In this document: in pieces, positions 29,022 to 35,263 of the stretch
How the letters are laid out: every line of letters begins with the position of its first letter
Numbering within the stretch: position 1 is the stretch's first letter
Source: Bacteroidales bacterium
Lineage (GTDB): Bacteria; Bacteroidota; Bacteroidia; Bacteroidales; UBA932
Assembly (NCBI GenBank): GCA_017454905.1
Contig: JAFTCB010000016.1
Location: 1-35,263 of the forward strand
DNA: 35,263 nucleotides
Reading direction: 5' to 3'
Made by a program: the position numbers and the translations under genes
The notes under the pieces: model-generated
Seen by the model: only the letters and a program-made list of their open reading frames with translations
Database searches by the model: none
Told to the model about the DNA's origin: nothing

Positions 29022-30975
29022 GACCTTCGAGCAGATCCTCGAGATCCTCGAAGACCCCGCGGTCGAGATGGCGGAGATCCGCCTGGACCGCTGCCCCCTC
29101 ACGGACGAACAGATCGAAGAACTCTTCAGCGATTCCGACACGCCGCTCATCGCGACCTGCCGCATCGCGGAATCCGCCTCGGCCCGGGAAGCGGAGCGGC
29201 GGCTGCGCATCGCCATCGAGGCGGGCGCCCGCTTCGCCGACCTGGAGATCGAGGCCCCCGTGCAGATGAGCAAGGATTTCCAGCGGCTCTGCCGCAAAAA
29301 CGGCACCGAGATCATCCGTTCCTGGCACAATTTCGAGGACACGCCGGGCACCGAAGTCCTGCAGATGGCCCTGGCCCGCTGCTTCCGCTATGGAGCGGAC
29401 ATCGCCAAAATCGTGACGAGCTGCCGCGACGAAGCGGATGCCGCTCAGATCGAATCCCTCTATGCCTGCGTACTGGAGGGCGTGGATTCCCTGCAGGGCC
29501 GGCTGGTGGCCTTCGGCATGGGCGAAGCCGGCCGGCAGACCCGCATCGAATGCCTGCGGCGCGGCGCCCCCTTCACCTACGCCGCCCTCACGGCACAAGA
29601 GGCGACCGCCCCCGGACAATGGTCCACGGCAGAGATGCACGCCGCCATTTACGGCGACCGCCGGGCCTACCGGGCAGCCGGTCGGCAGATGCCCGCCTCC
29701 AAGAGTTTCGCGCAGCGCGCCATCCTCGCCGCCGCCCTCGCGGAAGGGAGTTCGCACCTGCGGGGTTACAGTCCCTGCGGCGACTCCGAAGCCGCCCTGC
29801 GCGTTGCGGAAGCCCTCGGCGCCAAGGTCGTCAAAGAAGGCTCCGACCTGACCATCACCGGCATCGGCGCCCGCTGCCGCCAGCTGACGCTGGACCGGCT
29901 GGACACGGGCGAATCCGGACTGCTGACACGCCTGTGCGTCCCGGTGCTCGCCGCCGTCGGGCCGGGAGACTTTACCGTGGAAGGCCACGGGACGCTGCTG
30001 CAGCGCCCGCTGGGCGGCGCCGCGGACATCATGGCCGCCTTCGGCGTGCTGCTCGGCAACACCGGCAGCCGCGAGGGCAAGGAGATCTACGTCCCGCTCA
30101 GCGTCAAGGGGCACCTGATCCCGGGCACGGCCGATGTGCCGGGCAAGGGCGGCTCGCAGCTCATTTCCGGCCTGCTGATGGCCCTGCCGCTCTGCGACAA
30201 GGATTCCCAGCTGCACGTCAGCGACCCCAAGAGCATTCCCTACATGTACATCACGCTCGATGTGCTGCGCCACTTCGGCATCCAGACGCGCAGCGAGATG
30301 GAAGGCGACGCACAGCTGCTGGAAGCCGAGGACTGGTCTTCCTGCACCGGCATCAGCTTCAAGGTACGCGGCCGGCAGCACTACCGCTCCGCGGATTTCG
30401 CCATCGAAGGCGACTGGAGCGCCGCCGCCAACCTGCTTGTGGCGGGGGCCGTGTTCGGCTCCGCCGAGCTCGTCGGGATGGACACCAAATCGCTGCAGGC
30501 CGACCTGACCATCATCGACATCCTGGTCGAAGCCGGTGCGGTCGTCTCCCAGCTGGAGGAGGGCACGGTCTGCGTCCGGAAAGCCCCGCTGGAAGCCTTC
30601 CACCAGGACCTCAACAACGCCCCGGACCTCTTCCCCATCGTGGCCGTGCTGGCCGCGTTCTGCGCCGGGGAATCCCGCATCGGCGGTGTCGGCAGGCTTG
30701 CCGCCAAGGAGTCCAACCGGGCGGAGGCCATCCTGCAAATGCTGCAGCAGATGGGGGTGGAAGCCGGTATCCAGGGCGACGAGCTCGTCGTCTTCGGAGA
30801 ATCCCTCACCGCCCGCCTGCTCAACGGACGCCTGCTCAAAGGCGGCGAATACACTTCGCGCCACGACCACCGCATGGTCATGGCGCTCAAAGTGGCCTCC
30901 CTGGGAACAGAAAGCCCCATCGTCATCGACGATGAGGCTTGCGTCGGGAAATCCTTCCCGGGGTTCAGGCTTTAA
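28996..30975 (+). CDS. Fused 3-dehydroquinate dehydratase (type I) and EPSP synthase
   Basis: A 659-residue bifunctional shikimate-pathway protein. Residues about 1-220 are type I AroD: AEIRLDRCPL, catalytic His111 in SWHNFEDTP, Schiff-base Lys138 in ADIAKIVTS (spacing 27, as in E. coli H143/K170) and TYAALTAQEATAPGQW. Residues about 225-659 are AroA: PASKSFAQRAI, GESGLLTR in place of the usual NAGT motif, PGKGGSQLISGLL, EGDWSAAANLL, DLFPIVAVLAA, RLAAKESNRAEAI and HDHRMVMALKVA. Shikimate dehydrogenase, the step between, and shikimate kinase are absent from the fusion. The start overlaps aroB by 26 bp in another frame. The two enzymes normally sit in separate proteins in bacteria. Confidence 0.9.
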   Translation: MICTSLQNKTFEQILEILEDPAVEMAEIRLDRCPLTDEQIEELFSDSDTPLIATCRIAESASAREAERRLRIAIEAGARFADLEIEAPVQMSKDFQRLCRKNGTEIIRSWHNFEDTPGTEVLQMALARCFRYGADIAKIVTSCRDEADAAQIESLYACVLEGVDSLQGRLVAFGMGEAGRQTRIECLRRGAPFTYAALTAQEATAPGQWSTAEMHAAIYGDRRAYRAAGRQMPASKSFAQRAILAAALAEGSSHLRGYSPCGDSEAALRVAEALGAKVVKEGSDLTITGIGARCRQLTLDRLDTGESGLLTRLCVPVLAAVGPGDFTVEGHGTLLQRPLGGAADIMAAFGVLLGNTGSREGKEIYVPLSVKGHLIPGTADVPGKGGSQLISGLLMALPLCDKDSQLHVSDPKSIPYMYITLDVLRHFGIQTRSEMEGDAQLLEAEDWSSCTGISFKVRGRQHYRSADFAIEGDWSAAANLLVAGAVFGSAELVGMDTKSLQADLTIIDILVEAGAVVSQLEEGTVCVRKAPLEAFHQDLNNAPDLFPIVAVLAAFCAGESRIGGVGRLAAKESNRAEAILQMLQQMGVEAGIQGDELVVFGESLTARLLNGRLLKGGEYTSRHDHRMVMALKVASLGTESPIVIDDEACVGKSFPGFRL

Positions 30976-30981
30976 TTTTCG

Positions 30982-30997
30982 GTCGGCTGACGCCGAC
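30982..30997. terminator. Small hairpin between convergent aroDA and rplQ
   Basis: GTCGGC (30982-30987) pairs with GCCGAC (30992-30997), loop TGAC. Only 43 bp separate the two convergent genes. A/T-rich flanks but no clean U-tract, so a weak bidirectional terminator. Confidence 0.45.
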
Positions 30998-31018
30998 TTC
31001 AATACGCTCAAACTACCG

Positions 31019-31504
31019 CTACTCAGCAGCAGTCTCAGCTGCAGGAGCTTCGGCTACCGGAGCTTCCGGGGCAGCCTCAGCCTTCTTGGCGCGGCTGCGG
31101 CGGGTGTTCTTCTTGGCGGCCTTGGGAGCTGCGGCGAGGGCGGCCTCGTTGAAGTCCACCAGCTCGATCAGCGCCATCTCGGCGGCATCACCCTGGCGGA
31201 AACCGGTGTGGAGCACACGGGTGTATCCGCCCGGACGGTCAGCGACCTTCGGAGCGATGGTGCGGAAAAGCTCGGAGACGGCATTCTTGTCCTTGAGGTA
31301 GCTGAACACAACGCGGCGGTTGTGGGTGGTATCCTCCTTGGACTTGGTGATCAGCGGCTCGACATAGCTCTTCAGGGCCTTGGCCTTCGCCACGGTCGTG
31401 TTGATCCGCTTGTGCATGATCAGGGAACAAGCCATGTTGGCGAGGAGCGCCTTGCGGTGACCGCTCTGACGACCAAGATGATTGATAGCTTTATTGTGTC
31501 TCAT
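31019..31504 (-). CDS. rplQ: 50S ribosomal protein L17
   Basis: A 161-residue L17 with the family start [20 protein letters not shown], then [24 protein letters not shown], and [24 protein letters not shown]. The last 45 residues or so are a Lys/Ala/Glu-rich tail, longer than in E. coli (127) but usual for Bacteroidetes. It starts 3 bp after rpoA, the end of the alpha operon. Confidence 0.96.
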   Translation of the reverse strand: MRHNKAINHLGRQSGHRKALLANMACSLIMHKRINTTVAKAKALKSYVEPLITKSKEDTTHNRRVVFSYLKDKNAVSELFRTIAPKVADRPGGYTRVLHTGFRQGDAAEMALIELVDFNEAALAAAPKAAKKNTRRSRAKKAEAAPEAPVAEAPAAETAAE

Positions 31505-31507
31505 CTT

Positions 31508-32515
31508 TTATACGTTCTTTTTCTTGGGTTCGATATTATACTTGGTAACGTCCATTCCGAACGAAAGCTTCATCTTCTCGACCAGGAGATCGATCTCGTT
31601 GAGCGACTTGCGGCCGAAGTTGCGGAACTTCATCAACTCGGGACGGGAATAGGACACGAGGTCGGCGAACGTGTCGATGTCAGCTGCCTTGAGGCAGTTG
31701 AAGGCACGCACGGACAGGCCTACATCCGAAAGCTTGGTCAGGAGGAGGTGACGCATGTGCAGCGACTCCTCGTCCAGCTCCTTGCTGTCGATCTCCACGG
31801 TGCTCTCCAGCGACATCTTCTTGTCGTCGGTGAACAGCTTGAAGTGGTAGATCAGGATGTTGGCAGCCTCATGCAGGGCGGAGTTCGGGGAAATGGAACC
31901 GTCCGTCACAATCTCGAGGTTGAGTTTTTCGTAATCCGTCTTCTGCTCGACACGCCAGTTCTCCACGCTCCAGTTGACCTTGCGGATCGGGGTGTAGATC
32001 GCATCGACCGGAATGGTTCCGATCGGCGTGTTCTCGTCGCGAAGCTCCTCGGCAGGCACGAAACCGCGACCCTTCGTGATGGTGATCGCGATCTCGAGCT
32101 TGACGGAAGGCTCAAGCGAGCAGATGTGCAATTCGGGATTCAACACCATAAAAGAAGACAATCCTTTGGAGATATCTTCTGCCGTAAACTCCTGCTTGCC
32201 GCTGATGACGATGTTTGCCGTCTCAGTATCCACGGTCTCGACCATCCGGCGGAAACGCACCTGCTTGAGGTTCAGGATGATGTCCTGCATCCCCTCGATG
32301 ACGCCGGGGATGGTCTGGAACTCCTGGTCCACACCGGAGATCTTGATCTGACTGATAGCAAACCCCTCCAAAGAGGCCAGCAAGATGCGACGAAGAGCGT
32401 TTCCGATCGTCTGGCCGTAACCCGGCTCGAGAGGCCGGAATTCGAAACGGCCGACAGTGTCGGTGCTTTCGAGCATAATCACCTTGTCCGGTTTTTGAAA
32501 TGCTAAGATTGCCAT
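31508..32515 (-). CDS. rpoA: DNA-directed RNA polymerase subunit alpha
   Basis: A 335-residue alpha subunit. The N-terminal dimerisation domain ([31 protein letters not shown] region, about 1-235) and the C-terminal domain ([31 protein letters not shown] and [15 protein letters not shown], with the DNA-contacting Arg and Asn-Phe-Gly-Arg) are both intact. Lies between rpsD (19 bp) and rplQ (3 bp). Confidence 0.97.
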   Translation of the reverse strand: MAILAFQKPDKVIMLESTDTVGRFEFRPLEPGYGQTIGNALRRILLASLEGFAISQIKISGVDQEFQTIPGVIEGMQDIILNLKQVRFRRMVETVDTETANIVISGKQEFTAEDISKGLSSFMVLNPELHICSLEPSVKLEIAITITKGRGFVPAEELRDENTPIGTIPVDAIYTPIRKVNWSVENWRVEQKTDYEKLNLEIVTDGSISPNSALHEAANILIYHFKLFTDDKKMSLESTVEIDSKELDEESLHMRHLLLTKLSDVGLSVRAFNCLKAADIDTFADLVSYSRPELMKFRNFGRKSLNEIDLLVEKMKLSFGMDVTKYNIEPKKKNV

Positions 32516-32534
32516 ATTGTTGTGGTGTTAAATT

Positions 32535-33137
32535 TTATTTGGAGTAGAGGTCGACGATCAGCTGCTCGTTGATGTTCTCAGGGATCTCAGCACGGGCAGG
32601 AACGTTGAGGAACTTGCCGCTGAGGGTCTTGGTGTCGAAATCCAGCCAGGAATACTTGGTCACGGAGGCCACGCTGTTCTGGATCACCTCGAGGCTCTTG
32701 GAGCGCTCACGGACGGCCACGGTGTCGCCGGCTTTCACCTGGGTGGAAGGGATGCTGCACACATTGCCGTTGAGGGTGATGTGGTGGTGGGACACAAGCT
32801 GGCGGGCGGCTGCACGGGTAGGAGCGATGCCCATACGGTACACGATGTTGTCCAGACGGGACTCCAGGAGGAAGAGGAGGTTCTCACCCTTCTGGCCGGA
32901 CATGCGGGAGGCCTTGTCGTAGGTGTTGTGGAACTGGCGCTCGAGCACACCATACATGTACTTGACCTTCTGCTTCTCTTTCAGCTGGGTCGCATATTCC
33001 TTGGACTTCTTGCGCTTCGCAGCGAGACCATGCTGTCCCGGAGGATAGTTGCGCTTCTCAAAATACTTGTCGGATCCGAAAATCGGTTCGCCGAACTTAC
33101 GGGCGATCTTGGTGCTGGGACCTGTATATCTTGCCAT
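32535..33137 (-). CDS. rpsD: 30S ribosomal protein S4
   Basis: A 200-residue S4, primary 16S rRNA binder and assembly initiator. [46 protein letters not shown] (start of the S4 RNA-binding domain) and [21 protein letters not shown] are diagnostic. There are no zinc-binding cysteines at the N-terminus (C-minus form). Lies between rpsK and rpoA. Confidence 0.96.
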   Translation of the reverse strand: MARYTGPSTKIARKFGEPIFGSDKYFEKRNYPPGQHGLAAKRKKSKEYATQLKEKQKVKYMYGVLERQFHNTYDKASRMSGQKGENLLFLLESRLDNIVYRMGIAPTRAAARQLVSHHHITLNGNVCSIPSTQVKAGDTVAVRERSKSLEVIQNSVASVTKYSWLDFDTKTLSGKFLNVPARAEIPENINEQLIVDLYSK

Positions 33138-33155
33138 AGTAGTCTTGCTTTAAAA

Positions 33156-33542
33156 TTAAACTTTACGACGGCCTTTAGGACGGCACCCGTTGTGGGGCAT
33201 CGGGGTGACATCAACGATCTCGGTCACGATGATACCGGCATTGTTGATGGTACGGATGGCGGACTCACGGCCTGCACCCGGACCCTTGACATAGCACTTC
33301 ACCCTGCGGAGACCTGCGTCGAAAGCCGTCTTGGCGGCATCCTCGGCGGCCATCTGGGCAGCGTACGGGGTGTTCTTCTTGGAGCCTCTGAAACCGCACT
33401 TGCCTGCGGAACCCCAGCTGATCACCTGACCCTGGGCGTTGGTCAGAGACACGATGACGTTGTTGAAGGTCGATGAAATATGGGCTTCGCCATAAGCTTC
33501 AACCTTGACAACCCTCTTGGATGTTGTAGTTTTCTTTGCCAT
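33156..33542 (-). CDS. rpsK: 30S ribosomal protein S11
   Basis: A 128-residue S11 of the 30S platform. Key parts: [54 protein letters not shown] and the end [18 protein letters not shown]. The PMPHNGCRP segment contains the Asn-Gly that becomes isoaspartate in some bacteria. Between rpsM and rpsD. Confidence 0.97.
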   Translation of the reverse strand: MAKKTTTSKRVVKVEAYGEAHISSTFNNVIVSLTNAQGQVISWGSAGKCGFRGSKKNTPYAAQMAAEDAAKTAFDAGLRRVKCYVKGPGAGRESAIRTINNAGIIVTEIVDVTPMPHNGCRPKGRRKV

Positions 33543-33555
33543 AATTCATCTGGTT

Positions 33556-33933
33556 TTACTTGGTCGCCTTCTTCTTGTTGGCAACGGTCTTCTTGCGGCC
33601 CTTGCGGGTACGGGCGTTGTTCTTGGTGCTCTGGCCGCGGACAGGGAGTCCGAGACGATGGCGGATTCCGCGATAGCAACCGATATCCATGAGGCGCTTG
33701 ATGTCCATCTGGACGGAGGAGCGGAGCTCGCCCTCGATCTTGTACTCCTCGTTGATCTCGGTACGGATCTTGGCGATCTGGTCGTCATTCCAGTCGCCCA
33801 CTTTGATGGTGGGATCGATCCCGCACTTCTCGAGGATGCGCTTCGCAGAAGAGCGGCCGATACCGAAGATATAGGTCAGGCCTATTTCTCCCTGTTTGTT
33901 GTTGGGTAAATCTACACCGGCGATTCTAGCCAT
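33556..33933 (-). CDS. rpsM: 30S ribosomal protein S13
   Basis: A 125-residue S13 of the 30S head, contacting L5 and the P-site t[37 protein letters not shown] and [22 protein letters not shown] are typical, with a basic tail [15 protein letters not shown]. Follows rpmJ and begins the S13-S11-S4-alpha-L17 series. Confidence 0.97.
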   Translation of the reverse strand: MARIAGVDLPNNKQGEIGLTYIFGIGRSSAKRILEKCGIDPTIKVGDWNDDQIAKIRTEINEEYKIEGELRSSVQMDIKRLMDIGCYRGIRHRLGLPVRGQSTKNNARTRKGRKKTVANKKKATK

Positions 33934-33965
33934 AATTATACTTTACTTAATTTGTTACTGATTGA

Positions 33966-34082
33966 TTATCCTTGGCGCATCTTGAACTTGGGGTTCTTCT
34001 TGCAGATGACATACAGACGGCCTTTGCGTCTGACGATCTTGCAATCCTCGCTGCGCTTCTTGATGGATGTCTTGACTTTCAT
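33966..34082 (-). CDS. rpmJ: 50S ribosomal protein L36
   Basis: A 38-residue L36 reading [20 protein letters not shown] then [18 protein letters not shown]. It is between infA and rpsM, the usual place. Of the four zinc ligands of the classic CxxC...C...H ribbon only two cysteines remain (Cys14 and Cys27; Ser11 and a Lys replace the others), so zinc binding is probably lost, as in other Bacteroidetes. Confidence 0.93.
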   Translation of the reverse strand: MKVKTSIKKRSEDCKIVRRKGRLYVICKKNPKFKMRQG

Positions 34083-34095
34083 ATCTATGAGTTTT

Positions 34096-34314
34096 TTATT
34101 TGTATCTGAAAGATATTCTGCCTTTGGTTAAATCGTAGGGTGAAATTTCAACGCGCACTTTGTCGCCCAGAAGAATATGGATAAAGTTCATGCGCATCTT
34201 GCCCGAAATGTTGCAGAGCAGGACGTGACCATTCTCAAGCTCGACTTTGAACATCGCGTTCGGAAGGGTCTCGATGACCTTCCCATCTTGTTCTATTGCT
34301 ACTTGTTTTGACAT
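34096..34314 (-). CDS. infA: Translation initiation factor IF-1
   Basis: A 72-residue OB-fold factor that binds the 30S A site during initiation. [30 protein letters not shown], then [37 protein letters not shown] match IF-1 end to end. Starts 13 bp after map; A/T-rich start context without Shine-Dalgarno, as usual in this phylum. Confidence 0.97.
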   Translation of the reverse strand: MSKQVAIEQDGKVIETLPNAMFKVELENGHVLLCNISGKMRMNFIHILLGDKVRVEISPYDLTKGRISFRYK

Positions 34315-34327
34315 TAAAAATTACACT

Positions 34328-35107
34328 TTAAAATTTAATCTTGCCATCTTTCTCGATAAAATCGAAGGTTGAGAGCTGCTCGGCACGGCCTTTCCGGACA
34401 ACAATCGTAAGCTCATAGTGAGCCGAGTTCTTGTGGTCGGCGGTGTGGACGGCCCATCCGTTTCTGTCCAGATAGACGGCCTTCCCGCCGGCGTTGATCA
34501 TCGGCTCGATGCACAGGACCATTCCGTCCACCAGGTGGGTGCCGCGTCCCGGCCGCCCGTAATTGGGCACGCCCGGATTCTCGTGCATCTCCCGGCCGAT
34601 CCCGTGTCCTTCAAGTTCACGGACGACGGAAAAACCGAATGATTCAGCATACGATTGCACCGCGTATCCGATATCTCCGATCCGCGCACCTGCTACAGCC
34701 GCTGCGATGCCTCTGTAGAGCGATTCCTTCGTCACGTCCAGGAGCTTGCGGGTCTCCGCTGACACCTCCCCGACCGGGAAGGTGTAGCAGGAGTCGCCGT
34801 TGTAGCCCTTGTAGAGCGTACCGATGTCCGCGCTGACGATGTCGCCCTCCTTGAGGACATAGTCGGACGGGAACCCGTGGACCACGACATCGTTGACCGA
34901 GGCACAGATGGCTGCAGGGAAACCTTCAAAACCGAGGAAGCTGGGGATCGCTCCGTTGTCGCGGATAAAAGTCTCGGCTACCTTATTCAACGTTTTCGTT
35001 GTCACACCAGGGGCAACCGCTTTACCGACTTCGGCCAATGTCTTCGATACGATGATGGCATTCTCGCGAAGCAGTTCGATCTCTTCTTCAGTCTTGGGCT
35101 TGATCAC
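34328..35107 (-). CDS. map: Methionine aminopeptidase, type I
   Basis: A 259-residue enzyme that removes the initiator Met. Metal ligands: Asp in VSADIGT and in GYNGDSCYTF, His in GHGIGREMHE, Glu in LCIEPM and in AHYELTIVV. AICASVNDVVVHG carries the substrate-side His. It begins with a GTG at 35107 (MIKPKTEEEIELL) preceded by GAAAGG. It lies 23 bp after secY and 13 bp before infA, the standard secY-map-infA order. Confidence 0.95.
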   Translation of the reverse strand: MIKPKTEEEIELLRENAIIVSKTLAEVGKAVAPGVTTKTLNKVAETFIRDNGAIPSFLGFEGFPAAICASVNDVVVHGFPSDYVLKEGDIVSADIGTLYKGYNGDSCYTFPVGEVSAETRKLLDVTKESLYRGIAAAVAGARIGDIGYAVQSYAESFGFSVVRELEGHGIGREMHENPGVPNYGRPGRGTHLVDGMVLCIEPMINAGGKAVYLDRNGWAVHTADHKNSAHYELTIVVRKGRAEQLSTFDFIEKDGKIKF

Positions 35108-35130
35108 AACCTTTCAATTTATTCAAAGAA

Positions 35131-35263
35131 CTACATACCTGAGCGCCCGCTGAGGCGGCCGGTCTTCATCAGGCCGTCGTAGTGGCGCATCAGCAAATAA
35201 CTTTCCACCTGCTGGAGCGTATCGAGGACCACACCCACAAGGATCAACAGGGAAGTACCGCCG
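35131..35263 (-). CDS. secY: Protein translocase subunit SecY, C-terminal end (partial)
   Basis: The window cuts the gene; only the last 44 codons are visible. They translate to [20 protein letters not shown] followed by a basic tail with [16 protein letters not shown] and a TAG stop. This is the last transmembrane helix and cytoplasmic tail of SecY, the channel subunit of the Sec translocon. It precedes map in the ribosomal-protein supercluster. Confidence 0.93.
   Translation of the reverse strand, partial: GGTSLLILVGVVLDTLQQVESYLLMRHYDGLMKTGRLSGRSGM

Noticed and set aside
29011-31011. 666-codon minus-strand open frame opposite aroDA
   Set aside because: Mirrors the aroD-aroA fusion, whose active-site motifs are intact; no domain on the other strand.

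Overview
The window is a dense, moderately GC-rich piece of chromosome from a member of the Bacteroidota, most likely order Bacteroidales. The evidence is the promoters (TAnnTTTG -7 boxes, some with TTTG 19-20 bp upstream), the weak Shine-Dalgarno sequences, many short lipoproteins with a lipobox cysteine, Bacteroidetes-type families (6-bladed beta-propeller lipoprotein, DUF2271, DUF4954, b558-type SdhC) and the gene order rplM-rpsI-rpsB-tsf. I cannot fix genus or species; a gut or rumen lineage is an inference. No phage, transposase, integrase or CRISPR array is visible.

Layout. 1-3302: a beta-propeller lipoprotein and a small MotA/ExbB-like membrane protein on the minus strand, divergent from a membrane-anchored LytTR regulator, with a two-copy direct repeat between them; then a DUF2271 lipoprotein. 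3410-9644 (minus): a DUF4954 left-handed beta-helix protein, a SIS-domain sugar isomerase-like protein, lipoate ligase, a tandem class II aldolase and a YqiA-like esterase. 9774-14288 (minus): lipoprotein cyclophilin, flippase, an orphan lipoprotein and a TPR/membrane/HTH-like protein in a more AT-rich stretch. 14474-18204 (minus): tsf, rpsB, rpsI, rplM and a solitary succinate dehydrogenase/fumarate reductase cytochrome b. 18303-20770 (plus): pyrH, frr and an exported unknown. 20872-22984 (minus): lpxK and dusB. 23058-27856 (plus): M24 aminopeptidase, membrane histidine kinase and two lipoproteins. 27917-28001: tRNA-Leu(CAA). 28068-30975 (plus): aroB and a fused aroD-aroA. 31019-35263 (minus): rplQ, rpoA, rpsD, rpsK, rpsM, rpmJ, infA, map and the 3' end of secY.

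Most of the window is housekeeping: translation, transcription, shikimate pathway, lipid A and tRNA modification. The least understood part is 3410-8974, where an uncharacterised beta-helix protein, a sugar-phosphate isomerase-like protein and an aldolase with a metal-less second domain lie together and could form an undescribed carbohydrate route. Regulatory signals of interest are a candidate LytTR operator, a structured leader before rpsB, a hairpin plus U-tract just downstream of the rplM promoter, several -7 boxes that abut start codons (leaderless mRNAs), and a dispersed family of short palindromes in the spacers.
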